A stretch of DNA of 64,000 bases from UBA8231 sp036011085 (GTDB lineage: Bacteria > Latescibacterota > UBA2968 > UBA8231). The stretch lies in the NCBI GenBank assembly GCA_036011085.1, contig DASCMS010000023.1, positions 1 through 64,000 on the forward strand. The letters run 5' to 3'. The translations under genes and the position numbers were made by a program. The first letter of the stretch is position 1. Each line of letters begins with the position of its first letter. Positions 16,311 to 23,923 of the stretch are shown one piece after another. The notes under the pieces are model-generated. The model was not told the origin of the DNA, searched no databases, and saw only the letters and a list, made by a program, of their open reading frames with translations.

Positions 16311-17630
16311 ATGAGAATTGATGGGATGTCGGGGTTGCGTCGCCTGCTGCGCCAACACGGTGACAGCCGTGACCTTCTCCTGTTTCTGATCGATGGGTTG
16401 GACCAAGCCCCGGATCTCCTCTGTCGGCACCTGCCGACGGGGCGACGATGTGTTGTCGCCGATGCGACGACCGCTGCGATTGCGGCCAACCGGTTGGCCG
16501 ATGCTCTTGGCGCTGAGCTCATCATCCTGCCGCCTCGTGGTGAAGGACAAGTCGTGGCCGGTATGACAGAGGCCGAGTGTCTGGTGCAGCAGCTTGCGGA
16601 TGGCGGGGCAACCGCTGCCATCGCCGTGGGTTCGGGGACTCTGAACGACCTGACCAAGTTCGCCTGCCACCGGACGGGAATCCCCGCCGCTGTTGTCGCT
16701 ACGGCGCCGTCGATGAATGGCTACACCTCTGCTTGCGCCGCCCTGCTGGACGGCGACATCAAGGTGTCGCTGCCGTGTCCCCCGCCGCGCATTGCCGTGG
16801 CCCCCGTCGACCTGTTGCGCCAGGCGCCGTCGCGGATGGTCGCCGCCGGCTTCGCCGACCTGCGATCCCGTCCGGTGAGCGGCGCCGACTGGTATCTGGG
16901 TCACCGTCTGCTCAACACTCCCTATGACCGCCAGGCCCTGCACCTGGCGCACGAAGCCGAGACCATCACTGCCACGGCCGTCGACGGTCTCCGCACACGC
17001 GATCCCGACGCCATCGCCGCTCTGACAGCGGGTTTGCTGTTGTCCGGTATGGCAATGGACATCGCCGGCACCTCCGCGCCATCAAGCGGCGCCGAACACC
17101 TCGTCAGTCATCTCCTTGACATGCGCCACCATGCCTGCGGCGGCCCCCATGATCTGCACGGCTGCCAGGTCGGTGTCGCCACCCTGGCTGTAGCCCGCCT
17201 CTACGAGAGACTGCTGAACTCGGACCTCAGCACGATCCAACCGCCACCCCTCGCGCCGTGGGAAGCGATGAGCGAGAGTTTGAAGCCACACTTTGGCCGC
17301 CTGTGGTCCGCTGTCGAACCGGTGGCTCGCCAGGTTCATGGCGATGACGACTCACGTCGAACCCGACGGATTGCCCTGGGCGACAACTGGCCGCAGATCC
17401 TGCCCGAGCTGCGCGGTATACTCGGTGCGTCTCCCGCATCCCCGGACAGCCTGCTTCGTGCCGGTGCACCAGTTTGTTTCGCCGAGATCAGCATCGATGC
17501 CGACGGCGCCCGTTCCGCCCTCCTCCACGCGCGCTTCGTCCGCACCCGCTACACGATTCTCGACCTGCTTGCCGAGCTCGGCGTGCTCGAAGCGTGGGTC
17601 GATGACCTGCTCGCCGACGGTGAGATGTGA
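16311..17630 (+). CDS. sn-glycerol-1-phosphate dehydrogenase-like (iron-type ADH fold)
   Basis: 439 aa. Nucleotide-binding A-V-G-S-G-T-L-N-D-L-T-K, the V-A-T-A-P-S-M-N-G-Y-T-S segment, and metal ligands: an Asp in F-A-D, and two His in S-S-G-A-E-H-L-V-S-H and H-G-C-Q-V-G-V-A-T-L. This motif order is that of G1P dehydrogenase (EgsA/AraM), which reduces DHAP to sn-glycerol-1-phosphate. In this protein the usual ...GD... Asp region reads A-A-G-F-A-D-L-R-S-R, slightly unusual. ATG 16311 avoids overlap with the divergent gene; ATG 16326 is possible. It is coupled (4-bp overlap) to the following membrane protein. Confidence 0.78.
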   Translation: MRIDGMSGLRRLLRQHGDSRDLLLFLIDGLDQAPDLLCRHLPTGRRCVVADATTAAIAANRLADALGAELIILPPRGEGQVVAGMTEAECLVQQLADGGATAAIAVGSGTLNDLTKFACHRTGIPAAVVATAPSMNGYTSACAALLDGDIKVSLPCPPPRIAVAPVDLLRQAPSRMVAAGFADLRSRPVSGADWYLGHRLLNTPYDRQALHLAHEAETITATAVDGLRTRDPDAIAALTAGLLLSGMAMDIAGTSAPSSGAEHLVSHLLDMRHHACGGPHDLHGCQVGVATLAVARLYERLLNSDLSTIQPPPLAPWEAMSESLKPHFGRLWSAVEPVARQVHGDDDSRRTRRIALGDNWPQILPELRGILGASPASPDSLLRAGAPVCFAEISIDADGARSALLHARFVRTRYTILDLLAELGVLEAWVDDLLADGEM

Positions 17631-19699
17631 AACGCCACGCACTTGCAGCGTTCCTGCTGCTGGTCTGTGCCGGGCTGCTCTTCGCCGTGCTCTGCGCCCG
17701 GTATGACGTCCTCCAGGACGACGCCTACATCTCCCTCGTGTACGCAAAGAACCTCGTCGACGGCGTCGGCCTCGTCTTCAACCCGGGCGAGCGGGTCGAG
17801 GGCTACACGAACTTCTCGTGGGTCATGCTCCTCACCTTGCCCCATGCTCTTGGCCTGGACGCGGTGGTGGTGGCTCGCACCCTCGGCGTGCTGGCAGCGT
17901 CGGCGCTGATCCTGCTGAGCTGGCGCCTGGCCTCGAGCCTCAGTTCCCGCCCGGCAGATCCGGCGCACCTGGCGACGCCCTGCCTGCTGGCGGCCAACGG
18001 GGCGCTGGCATTCTGGACTCTCAGCGGCATGGAGACCGCCCTCTTCGCCCTGCTCATCACCGCCGGCGCTGTGCGTTATCTGCAGCGGGGTGAGCTCGAC
18101 GGCTGGACGGGGATCCTCTTCGGCCTGGCGGCACTTACGCGTCCCGAAGGCTGGATGTTCTTCGGCCTCACCGTGGCTCATCGGGGGGTGCGCCTGCTGC
18201 TTGGACCGAGCTCGTCAACAGTGGCCCTGCGCGGACTGTGGCCTCCAACCGTCGGCTACGCCGCTCTCGTGCTGCCTCACCTGCTGTTCCGCTGGTTGTA
18301 TTACGGCTATCCCCTGCCGAACACGTTCTACGCCAAGACCGGTGTCTCGCTGACCTACCTGGAACTCGGCCTGCGCTACACGGGCGACTTCCTCGCCGAC
18401 TACGGGCTCTGGGGATTGGCGCCGATCGCCGTCCTGGGTCTGCTGGCACGGCGCCGGACCCGGCCGGGCGCCAGCTATGTGGCCCTGCTCATCTTCGCCA
18501 ATGTGGCCTACGTCACCCTCATCGGCGGCGACACCCTGGTGGAAAATCGGCTCCATCTGCCGGTGTTGGCTTTGCTCTCGGCCGCCGTCGTGGAGACCGC
18601 TCGCGTGACGTTGTTGCGCACCCTCGGCCGCCGCTACGCTCCGACCGCCTTCGTCGCCCTGATGCTGGCCATGGTGGCCGGCTCGGTCACCGGGGCCGAT
18701 GCGGATCTGCGCCACGCCCGCGACGCCATCACGGCCCACAACAGCAAGCTGCAGGAACTGGCCGACTATGCTAACGAGGCCGGTGAGCCTTTCACTCTTC
18801 TGGCCAGCACGGCCATCGGCATCCCGCGCTACCGCACCCAGGCTGCCGTTCTCGACCTGGTGGGCCTCACCGATGAGACCATCGCCCACAGGCCACAGCG
18901 CCTTCCGGGTATCCACGACGACCACATCCTGCGCAACTACCAGGTCGTCTACGCCATGGATCGCGCCCCCGATGCCATCCTCTTCATCTCCGGCATCCGT
19001 CCCGGAACCCCCGCCGAGCGGGCCCTGTTTCTGTCGCAACGCTTCCGCCGCGATTACCGGTTGACCTACCTCCAGGATCATCGTCCTGTCTACCTGCGGC
19101 GGCCCGGCGCCGGACATGCCGAATCACTCCATCACGACGGTGCCTTTATCGAGCGCTACGCGGAAGGTCTGGCCGTCATGCGCCATGATCCCGCACGAGC
19201 CATGAGGTTGTTCGGCGAGGCCATCTCCCTTGGCCCGGACGACTTCGCCATGCCCCACAGTTGGATCGGCCGTCTGTTGTACGAAGAGGGTGACCTGGAG
19301 CAGGCCGCGGTGTATCTGCGCCGTGCCATGGCCATCGACGAGACCACTGTCATGGCCCTGGCCCATCTGGCTCTCATCGAGACGATGTCAGGCGGACACG
19401 GCCAGGCTCTTCCCCTGGTCGAAGCCGCTGTCCGACTGGCGCCGCGCTCACACTTCTGCCGCTACGTTTTCGGCCGTGTGCTGATGTCTCTGGACCGCGC
19501 CGTCGATGCGGCGAGTGAACTGGCCCTTGCCGTCGAACTGGGCGGGGCGCAGAGCGCCGATTCCCTGTATCGCCTCGGTCTGGCTTCGCAGCGTGCCGGC
19601 AACCCCGGGGGGGCACGGTCCGCCTGGAAGACACTCCTCGAACTGCAACCCGCACACGCGGACGCGAGACGGGCCCTGTCTGCGTTGGGACCACTGTGA
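17627..19699 (+). CDS. GT-C membrane glycosyltransferase-like protein with TPR tail
   Basis: 690 aa. After an N-terminal helix comes L-Q-D-D-A-Y-I-S-L-V-Y-A-K-N-L and G-Y-T-N-F-S-W, the first luminal loop of AftB/GT39-type polyprenyl-phosphate-dependent glycosyltransferases with its catalytic Asp pair. About eight to ten further TM helices extend to residue 360, then a periplasmic region, and TPR-like helices from about 540 (S-W-I-G-R-L-L-Y-E-E-G-D-L-E-Q-A-A-V-Y-L). Starts with GTG inside the stop of the preceding gene. Likely transfers a sugar to a surface glycan or lipid. Confidence 0.75.
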   Translation: MKRHALAAFLLLVCAGLLFAVLCARYDVLQDDAYISLVYAKNLVDGVGLVFNPGERVEGYTNFSWVMLLTLPHALGLDAVVVARTLGVLAASALILLSWRLASSLSSRPADPAHLATPCLLAANGALAFWTLSGMETALFALLITAGAVRYLQRGELDGWTGILFGLAALTRPEGWMFFGLTVAHRGVRLLLGPSSSTVALRGLWPPTVGYAALVLPHLLFRWLYYGYPLPNTFYAKTGVSLTYLELGLRYTGDFLADYGLWGLAPIAVLGLLARRRTRPGASYVALLIFANVAYVTLIGGDTLVENRLHLPVLALLSAAVVETARVTLLRTLGRRYAPTAFVALMLAMVAGSVTGADADLRHARDAITAHNSKLQELADYANEAGEPFTLLASTAIGIPRYRTQAAVLDLVGLTDETIAHRPQRLPGIHDDHILRNYQVVYAMDRAPDAILFISGIRPGTPAERALFLSQRFRRDYRLTYLQDHRPVYLRRPGAGHAESLHHDGAFIERYAEGLAVMRHDPARAMRLFGEAISLGPDDFAMPHSWIGRLLYEEGDLEQAAVYLRRAMAIDETTVMALAHLALIETMSGGHGQALPLVEAAVRLAPRSHFCRYVFGRVLMSLDRAVDAASELALAVELGGAQSADSLYRLGLASQRAGNPGGARSAWKTLLELQPAHADARRALSALGPL

Positions 19700-19700
19700 A

Positions 19701-19730
19701 TTGACAGTTCTTCGTTGTCTCCCGTTGTAG
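19701..19730 (+). promoter_or_regulatory. Possible promoter for sensor kinase
   Basis: Consensus TTGACA at 19701-19706, an 18-base spacer and TTGTAG at 19725-19730, about 60 bp before the kinase start. The -10 is weak. Confidence 0.35.
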
Positions 19731-19790
19731 GGTACACCTCTAGTACCTAATTTGCATCGACCTCCTCCCCGCACTGACAGGGCCGAAATC

Positions 19791-20921
19791 GTGAGCCAGC
19801 AGGATTCCACCGAATCACCTGAGGACCGCCCGGAGAGTGACGGCGCTCTGCAGGAGCTGGCACTGTCGGAGGCCCGCTATCGGGCTCTCGTCGAGGGGAG
19901 TTCCGATTTTATCTACGTCCTCGACCCTGAAGGCCATTTCTCCTTCGCCAATACTGAGGTGGGTCACCTGCTCGGGTACTCTCCCGACGAGATCATCGGC
20001 CGCCACTATTCTGAGTTTCTCGTCGCCGAGGATGCGGAGCGCGTCGGCCACGCCTTCCACGAGCGACGCACGGGTGAGCGCGCCACACGACGGCTTGAGG
20101 TACGTCTGCGCTCCCGTGGTGGTGTCACTCGCGACGTCGAGATGGATGTACGCCACTTCTCCATCTCGGCCCACGGCCTGTACCGCGGGGGCTCCTTCGT
20201 CGGCACTCACGGTGTGGCCCGCGACATCACGGATCGCAAGTTCCAGGAGACGAAACGCGGCATCATGCAACAGGTGCGCGAGGCCGTCTGGAGCATGGTC
20301 AGCGCTGAAGACATCCAGCAGGTTCTCGAGGCGATCCGCACCGGTCTCGACACGATGGGCATCAGCTACGATCACTGCGCCGTCAACGTCGTCGACACCA
20401 CCGAACCACCCATGTTGCGCTCGTACAGCTCCTTCGGCTCGTCAGGGATCAGCAAACGCGGCGAGTGGATGATCACCGAGTCGGAGGGCTACGCGTCGCG
20501 CATCTACGACATCTGGCGACGAGGTCGCACGGCGCGGCGCTGTCGACCTGCAGGCACTCGACAGCGCCGACGAGCTCATCCTGCTCACCGAGCTCTACGG
20601 CCCCGTGCGTTGCGTCATCGACCTGCCCTTTTCCTTTGGCACGCTCACGATCCTGTCCGCCGCGGCCGACGCCTTCTCCGATCGCCACGTCTCCTTCTTC
20701 GAAGAGTTGTCAGAAGCCCTGTCGGAGGGCTACCGCCGCATGGAGGATCTGCAGGAACTGGCGCGCTCCGAGAAACGCTACCGGACCCTGGCGGAGACGC
20801 CCAACTTCGTCGTCATGCTCCTCGACAGCGAGGGCAACTATCTGTACGTGAGTCCCCAGATCGAAGAATGGCTTGGCTACACGCCCGACGACTTCTACCG
20901 CACTCCCGCCTTCCGTCGTGA
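19791..20921 (+). CDS. PAS/GAF sensor kinase, 5' part (frameshifted)
   Basis: Starts most plausibly at GTG 19791. Contains a PAS domain at about residues 30-150 (A-L-V-E-G-S-S-D-F-I-Y-V-L-D ... G-V-A-R-D-I-T-D-R) and the first half of a GAF-like domain up to Y-D-I-W-R. At about 20515-20521 the sense continues one frame over (E-V-A-R-R-G-A-V-D-L), so everything from there to the stop at 20921 is nonsense. With one base removed the gene would read through to 21771 as a single protein of about 660 aa. Either a real pseudogene or an assembly indel. Confidence 0.75.
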   Translation: MSQQDSTESPEDRPESDGALQELALSEARYRALVEGSSDFIYVLDPEGHFSFANTEVGHLLGYSPDEIIGRHYSEFLVAEDAERVGHAFHERRTGERATRRLEVRLRSRGGVTRDVEMDVRHFSISAHGLYRGGSFVGTHGVARDITDRKFQETKRGIMQQVREAVWSMVSAEDIQQVLEAIRTGLDTMGISYDHCAVNVVDTTEPPMLRSYSSFGSSGISKRGEWMITESEGYASRIYDIWRRGRTARRCRPAGTRQRRRAHPAHRALRPRALRHRPALFLWHAHDPVRRGRRLLRSPRLLLRRVVRSPVGGLPPHGGSAGTGALRETLPDPGGDAQLRRHAPRQRGQLSVRESPDRRMAWLHARRLLPHSRLPS

Positions 20922-21771
20922 CATCGTGCATCCCGATGACGTTGATGTCACCGAGACGTTCCACGAGGTCGACGAGCCGGGACACCGCTCACTGGAGTTT
21001 CGCTGGCGCCATCGCAACGGCAGGTACTTGTGGGCGGCGGGTTCGACCTTCCCGATCTTCGAGAATGCTGAGGATGAACAGATTCACAGAGTGAGCATGG
21101 TGCAGGTGGTGGCCCAGGACATCACCGAACGCAAGGAGGCGGAGGAGCAGATCCGCGCGTCACTGGAAGAGAAGGAGGTCCTGCTCAAGGAGATCCACCA
21201 CCGGGTCAAGAACAACCTGCAAATCATCTCCAGTCTGCTGCACCTGCAGTCGGCCCGGCTCGATGATTCAACGTTGCTGGATGCCTTCGAGGACAGTCAG
21301 CACCGCATCCGCTCGATGGCCCTGATTCACGAGGAGCTCTACAAGTCGGCGGATCTGGCCCGCATCGATTTCCGCGCCTACGTCACTCGCCTGGTGGACA
21401 ACCTGATCGATGCCTACGGTCTCGGCGGCCGCATCGCCTCCACTCTCGACATGGACACATCGCTGCTGACGATCGACCGGGCCATCCCCATGGGCCTCAT
21501 CGTCAACGAGCTGGTGTCGAATGCGCTGAAGTACGCCTTCCCCGACGAGCGCCAGGGGACGGTGCGGATCGAACTGCGGATCGGTGACAGCGATGACACC
21601 TTTTCGTTGAGTGTCGTGGACGACGGCATTGGCGTCCCGGAGGACATTGACCTGGACTCCCCCGATTCCCTCGGTCTGCGACTGGTCTCCAGCCTCGTGG
21701 GGCAGCTGAAAGCACGCCTCGTCCTCGACCGCACGTCCGGAACCGCCTTCCGCGTACTGCGAGCCCAGTAG
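20605..21771 (+). CDS. Sensor histidine kinase (HisKA_2 type), 3' part
   Basis: This frame is open from 20471 and supplies the rest of the GAF domain, a second PAS domain (E-K-R-Y-R-T-L-A-E-T-P-N-F-V-V-M-L-L-D), then a HisKA_2 dimerisation helix with phospho-acceptor K-E-I-H-H-R-V-K-N-N-L-Q, and a HATPase domain with N box N-E-L-V-S-N-A-L-K-Y-A-F and G box D-D-G-I-G-V-P. This HKR-N-N type kinase signals to single-domain or light/stress regulators; no response regulator is adjacent. The start at 20605 is formal; the intact gene begins at 19791. Confidence 0.82.
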   Translation: MRCVIDLPFSFGTLTILSAAADAFSDRHVSFFEELSEALSEGYRRMEDLQELARSEKRYRTLAETPNFVVMLLDSEGNYLYVSPQIEEWLGYTPDDFYRTPAFRRDIVHPDDVDVTETFHEVDEPGHRSLEFRWRHRNGRYLWAAGSTFPIFENAEDEQIHRVSMVQVVAQDITERKEAEEQIRASLEEKEVLLKEIHHRVKNNLQIISSLLHLQSARLDDSTLLDAFEDSQHRIRSMALIHEELYKSADLARIDFRAYVTRLVDNLIDAYGLGGRIASTLDMDTSLLTIDRAIPMGLIVNELVSNALKYAFPDERQGTVRIELRIGDSDDTFSLSVVDDGIGVPEDIDLDSPDSLGLRLVSSLVGQLKARLVLDRTSGTAFRVLRAQ

Positions 21772-21786
21772 TTCAACACTTCAGTG

Positions 21787-22521
21787 CTACAGAGGTTCGC
21801 CGTTACAGGCCAGCACGTGCTGTTTCGGCGCTGGATAACGCCGACGTACGGCCTCCAGCGTCTCCTCTCGCCAATCTGCTACGTGTGCATCGTCTATGAT
21901 AACATCCTCCACGTCGTGTGCCTTGATCCGCCAGTGTCCGCAGGCCGCGCCGTGAATCTCGTCGCCGATGAGCAGGTACTGGAGCACTTCCCGCCCGTCG
22001 TACTGCAGCGCCAGTTCATCGAGCCGCGGCCGCACGAGAGGATCGCGCAGGTGCAACACACGAACGAGGCCGACATCCCCGGCAGTGGGTCTGTCCCCTG
22101 ACTGCTGCCAACCCTCGAGTCCATCCATCGTCACCGCTTCGACGCGTGCGGACCGCTCCATGGTGGTGATCGTGCTGCCCACGACCCGCTTGCCCAGGCC
22201 ACTGCCCGCCGCCAGTTGAGCTGTCGTGGCGAACACCTGCGTGTGCAGCAGACGGGCAAGCACCTCGGCGGCAGCCGCCTCCGGGTCGGGCGCCTGCTGC
22301 CAGAGATCGGGAAACTCCCGTTCCACCAGGTGCAGCGGCCGGTCCCAGGCGGAGTCGGTCTGATCCTCACACACCACAAAGGCCCGCTCCAGGCGGTGCA
22401 CCGCAGCCATCAGCGGCCGGTGGGCCAGTCCGGTTTCCTCGCGCAGCTGCCGGGGGGACAGCGGACCGGAGTACGTCAGAGCCCGGATCACGGCTTCCTG
22501 CCTGACGTCCAGCCGGGCCAT
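21787..22521 (-). CDS. Winged-helix (HTH_42/YcaQ-like) protein, C-terminal part
   Basis: 244 aa continuing a winged-helix DNA-binding protein of the HTH_42 (YcaQ/AlkX-like) type. The N-terminal V-I-R-A-L-T-Y-S-G-P-L-S-P-R-Q-L-R-E-E-T-G is a wHTH, followed by L-M-A-A-V-H-R-L-E-R and a long helical-beta region ending C-N-G-E-P-L. Family members include interstrand-crosslink glycosylases, but their catalytic QxQ/QxD motif cannot be identified here. The true start is upstream in another frame at GTG 22835, so this is the frameshifted 3' part. Confidence 0.6.
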   Translation of the reverse strand: MARLDVRQEAVIRALTYSGPLSPRQLREETGLAHRPLMAAVHRLERAFVVCEDQTDSAWDRPLHLVEREFPDLWQQAPDPEAAAAEVLARLLHTQVFATTAQLAAGSGLGKRVVGSTITTMERSARVEAVTMDGLEGWQQSGDRPTAGDVGLVRVLHLRDPLVRPRLDELALQYDGREVLQYLLIGDEIHGAACGHWRIKAHDVEDVIIDDAHVADWREETLEAVRRRYPAPKQHVLACNGEPL

Positions 22522-22835
22522 GGGACGGCGATAGGCCGCCGCGTACAGGGCCAGTTCATCAGCCCGGACGTAGCTACCGTGCCGCCCTGGAAACGCCCCT
22601 TGACCAGTTGCCGTTGGCCGCGCAGTTCATCGGCGAGCTCGTCATCCGCGCAGCCGGAAGTCCGGTGCATCAGTCTCGGGGGTGAACCCGGATAGGAGTT
22701 GGCCTGAGGGCTCACCGGCTGCAGTCGGCTGAACAGGTCGAGATACCCGGCTTCGTCCTCGACCGGTCGCGTCAGGCCATGCCGCGCCAGACGCTCGGCC
22801 CGAACCGCGTTGCCATCGAGACTGACCGCACTCAC
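22488..22835 (-). CDS. Winged-helix (HTH_42-like) protein, N-terminal part (frameshifted)
   Basis: From GTG 22835 the frame encodes N-A-V-R-A-E-R-L-A-R-H-G-L and L-F-S-R-L-Q-P-V-S-P-Q-A-N, then R-G-Q-R-Q-L-V-K-G-R-F. The continuation R-H-G-S-Y-V-R-A-D-E-L-A-L-Y and R-R-P-M-A-R-L lies in the neighbouring frame, so a one-base indel sits at about 22575-22590. GTG 22835 overlaps the TGA of the sialidase gene, so the two were translationally coupled. The restored protein would be about 350 aa. Confidence 0.55.
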   Translation of the reverse strand: MSAVSLDGNAVRAERLARHGLTRPVEDEAGYLDLFSRLQPVSPQANSYPGSPPRLMHRTSGCADDELADELRGQRQLVKGRFQGGTVATSGLMNWPCTRRPIAVPWPGWTSGRKP

Positions 22836-23923
22836 GCCAGGGTCATCTGCGCCAGGGTCATCTGCGCCAGCGTCAGCGTCTCGTAGGGAGAGTCGGCGCC
22901 GCGCTCGTACAGGCACAGGACCCCACCCTCCGCCGTGACGGCCAGATCGCTGTAAGCAGCCGGGCCTTCGTACAGACTGCGCAGCGTGGACCACGAACGG
23001 CCGCCATCCTCGGTGATACGCAGCGTCAGATCACAGCGCGCCTCGGTGCTGGCGGGGTTGGCGAACAGCGCCAGGTCGGATAAAGCTGCGCCGCCCCTGT
23101 CTCCGGGAAGACTGACGAGACTGCCCTGGCAGATTGGTTCGGGAAGATCGTCCTCCCAGATCCGTGGCTGAAAGCTGCTGCCGCCGTCGACGCTGCGGGC
23201 GCTGGCCCGTCGTTTCTCGCCGCGGTAGTTCCGACAATTGATGTAGAGCGACCCGTTCGCCGTCTCGATGACGGCACACTCGTTCGTGCCCTCGTCGACG
23301 ATGCCGCCGATCTGCCAGCTGCCGCCGCCGTCGTCACTGATGATGACGTGGGAATGGTAGGGATCCGTCTTGCGATCGAAGTCCACACCCACCATATGAT
23401 CGCAGGGTACCACGAGGCGCCCATTCGCCAGCTGAATGCCGTGGGTGGGACCGGTGGCGTACCAGGTCCAGGACGGATCCTTCGTCGTCGCCGTGATTTC
23501 CTCTGGTTCGGTCCAGGTCACACCGTCGTCCTGCGACCGCGTCAGCCAGACGGTGCGCGGCGCCTTGCCTTCGGTGATCAGCCCCTCGTGACCTTCGGCC
23601 AGATTCTTGCAGAAGAGCAGACAGAGGGTCCCCGTCCTTCGGTCGACCACCGGACAGGGGTTGCCGCAGGTCATGTCCGGCTCGGTCACCAGAACCTGTG
23701 TCATGCCCCAGCTCTGACCGCCGTCTTCGCTGCGGCGCAACAGCAGGTCGATCTGGCCGCTGTCGGAAGAGCTGTCCCGTCGCCCCTCACAGAACGCGAG
23801 GATGGTATCCTCCCCGGTCACCACCAGCGCCGGGATGCGGTATGTGTGGTACTCTCCCTCACCGCTGACGAAGAGTTCCTCCTGCTGCAACCGGACGATT
23901 TCCAAACTACTCCTCCTCCTCAA
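22832..23923 (-). CDS. Exo-alpha-sialidase/BNR-repeat neuraminidase-like protein
   Basis: 363 aa six-bladed propeller. The catalytic-site R-I-P motif (Y-H-T-Y-R-I-P-A-L) is near residue 28. Four Asp boxes are visible: S-E-D-G-G-Q-S-W, S-Q-D-D-G-V-T-W, S-D-D-G-G-G-S-W and T-E-D-G-G-R-S-W. Arginines and acidic residues at the expected blades (E-G-R-R-D; C-D-H) support hydrolysis of sialic-acid-like termini, though relatives act on other sugars. No signal peptide, so the location is uncertain. Its 5' end overlaps the M16 gene by 17 bp; its 3' end is the M-T-L-A-Q repeat. Confidence 0.82.
   Translation of the reverse strand: MRRRSSLEIVRLQQEELFVSGEGEYHTYRIPALVVTGEDTILAFCEGRRDSSSDSGQIDLLLRRSEDGGQSWGMTQVLVTEPDMTCGNPCPVVDRRTGTLCLLFCKNLAEGHEGLITEGKAPRTVWLTRSQDDGVTWTEPEEITATTKDPSWTWYATGPTHGIQLANGRLVVPCDHMVGVDFDRKTDPYHSHVIISDDGGGSWQIGGIVDEGTNECAVIETANGSLYINCRNYRGEKRRASARSVDGGSSFQPRIWEDDLPEPICQGSLVSLPGDRGGAALSDLALFANPASTEARCDLTLRITEDGGRSWSTLRSLYEGPAAYSDLAVTAEGGVLCLYERGADSPYETLTLAQMTLAQMTLA
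22836..22873. repeat. 15-bp tandem repeat at the sialidase C-terminus
   Basis: GCCAGGGTCATCTGC at 22836-22850 is repeated exactly at 22851-22865 and partially at 22866-22873. On the minus strand it encodes repeated M-T-L-A-Q units at the very end of the sialidase. Such in-frame repeats vary by slippage. Confidence 0.8.
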
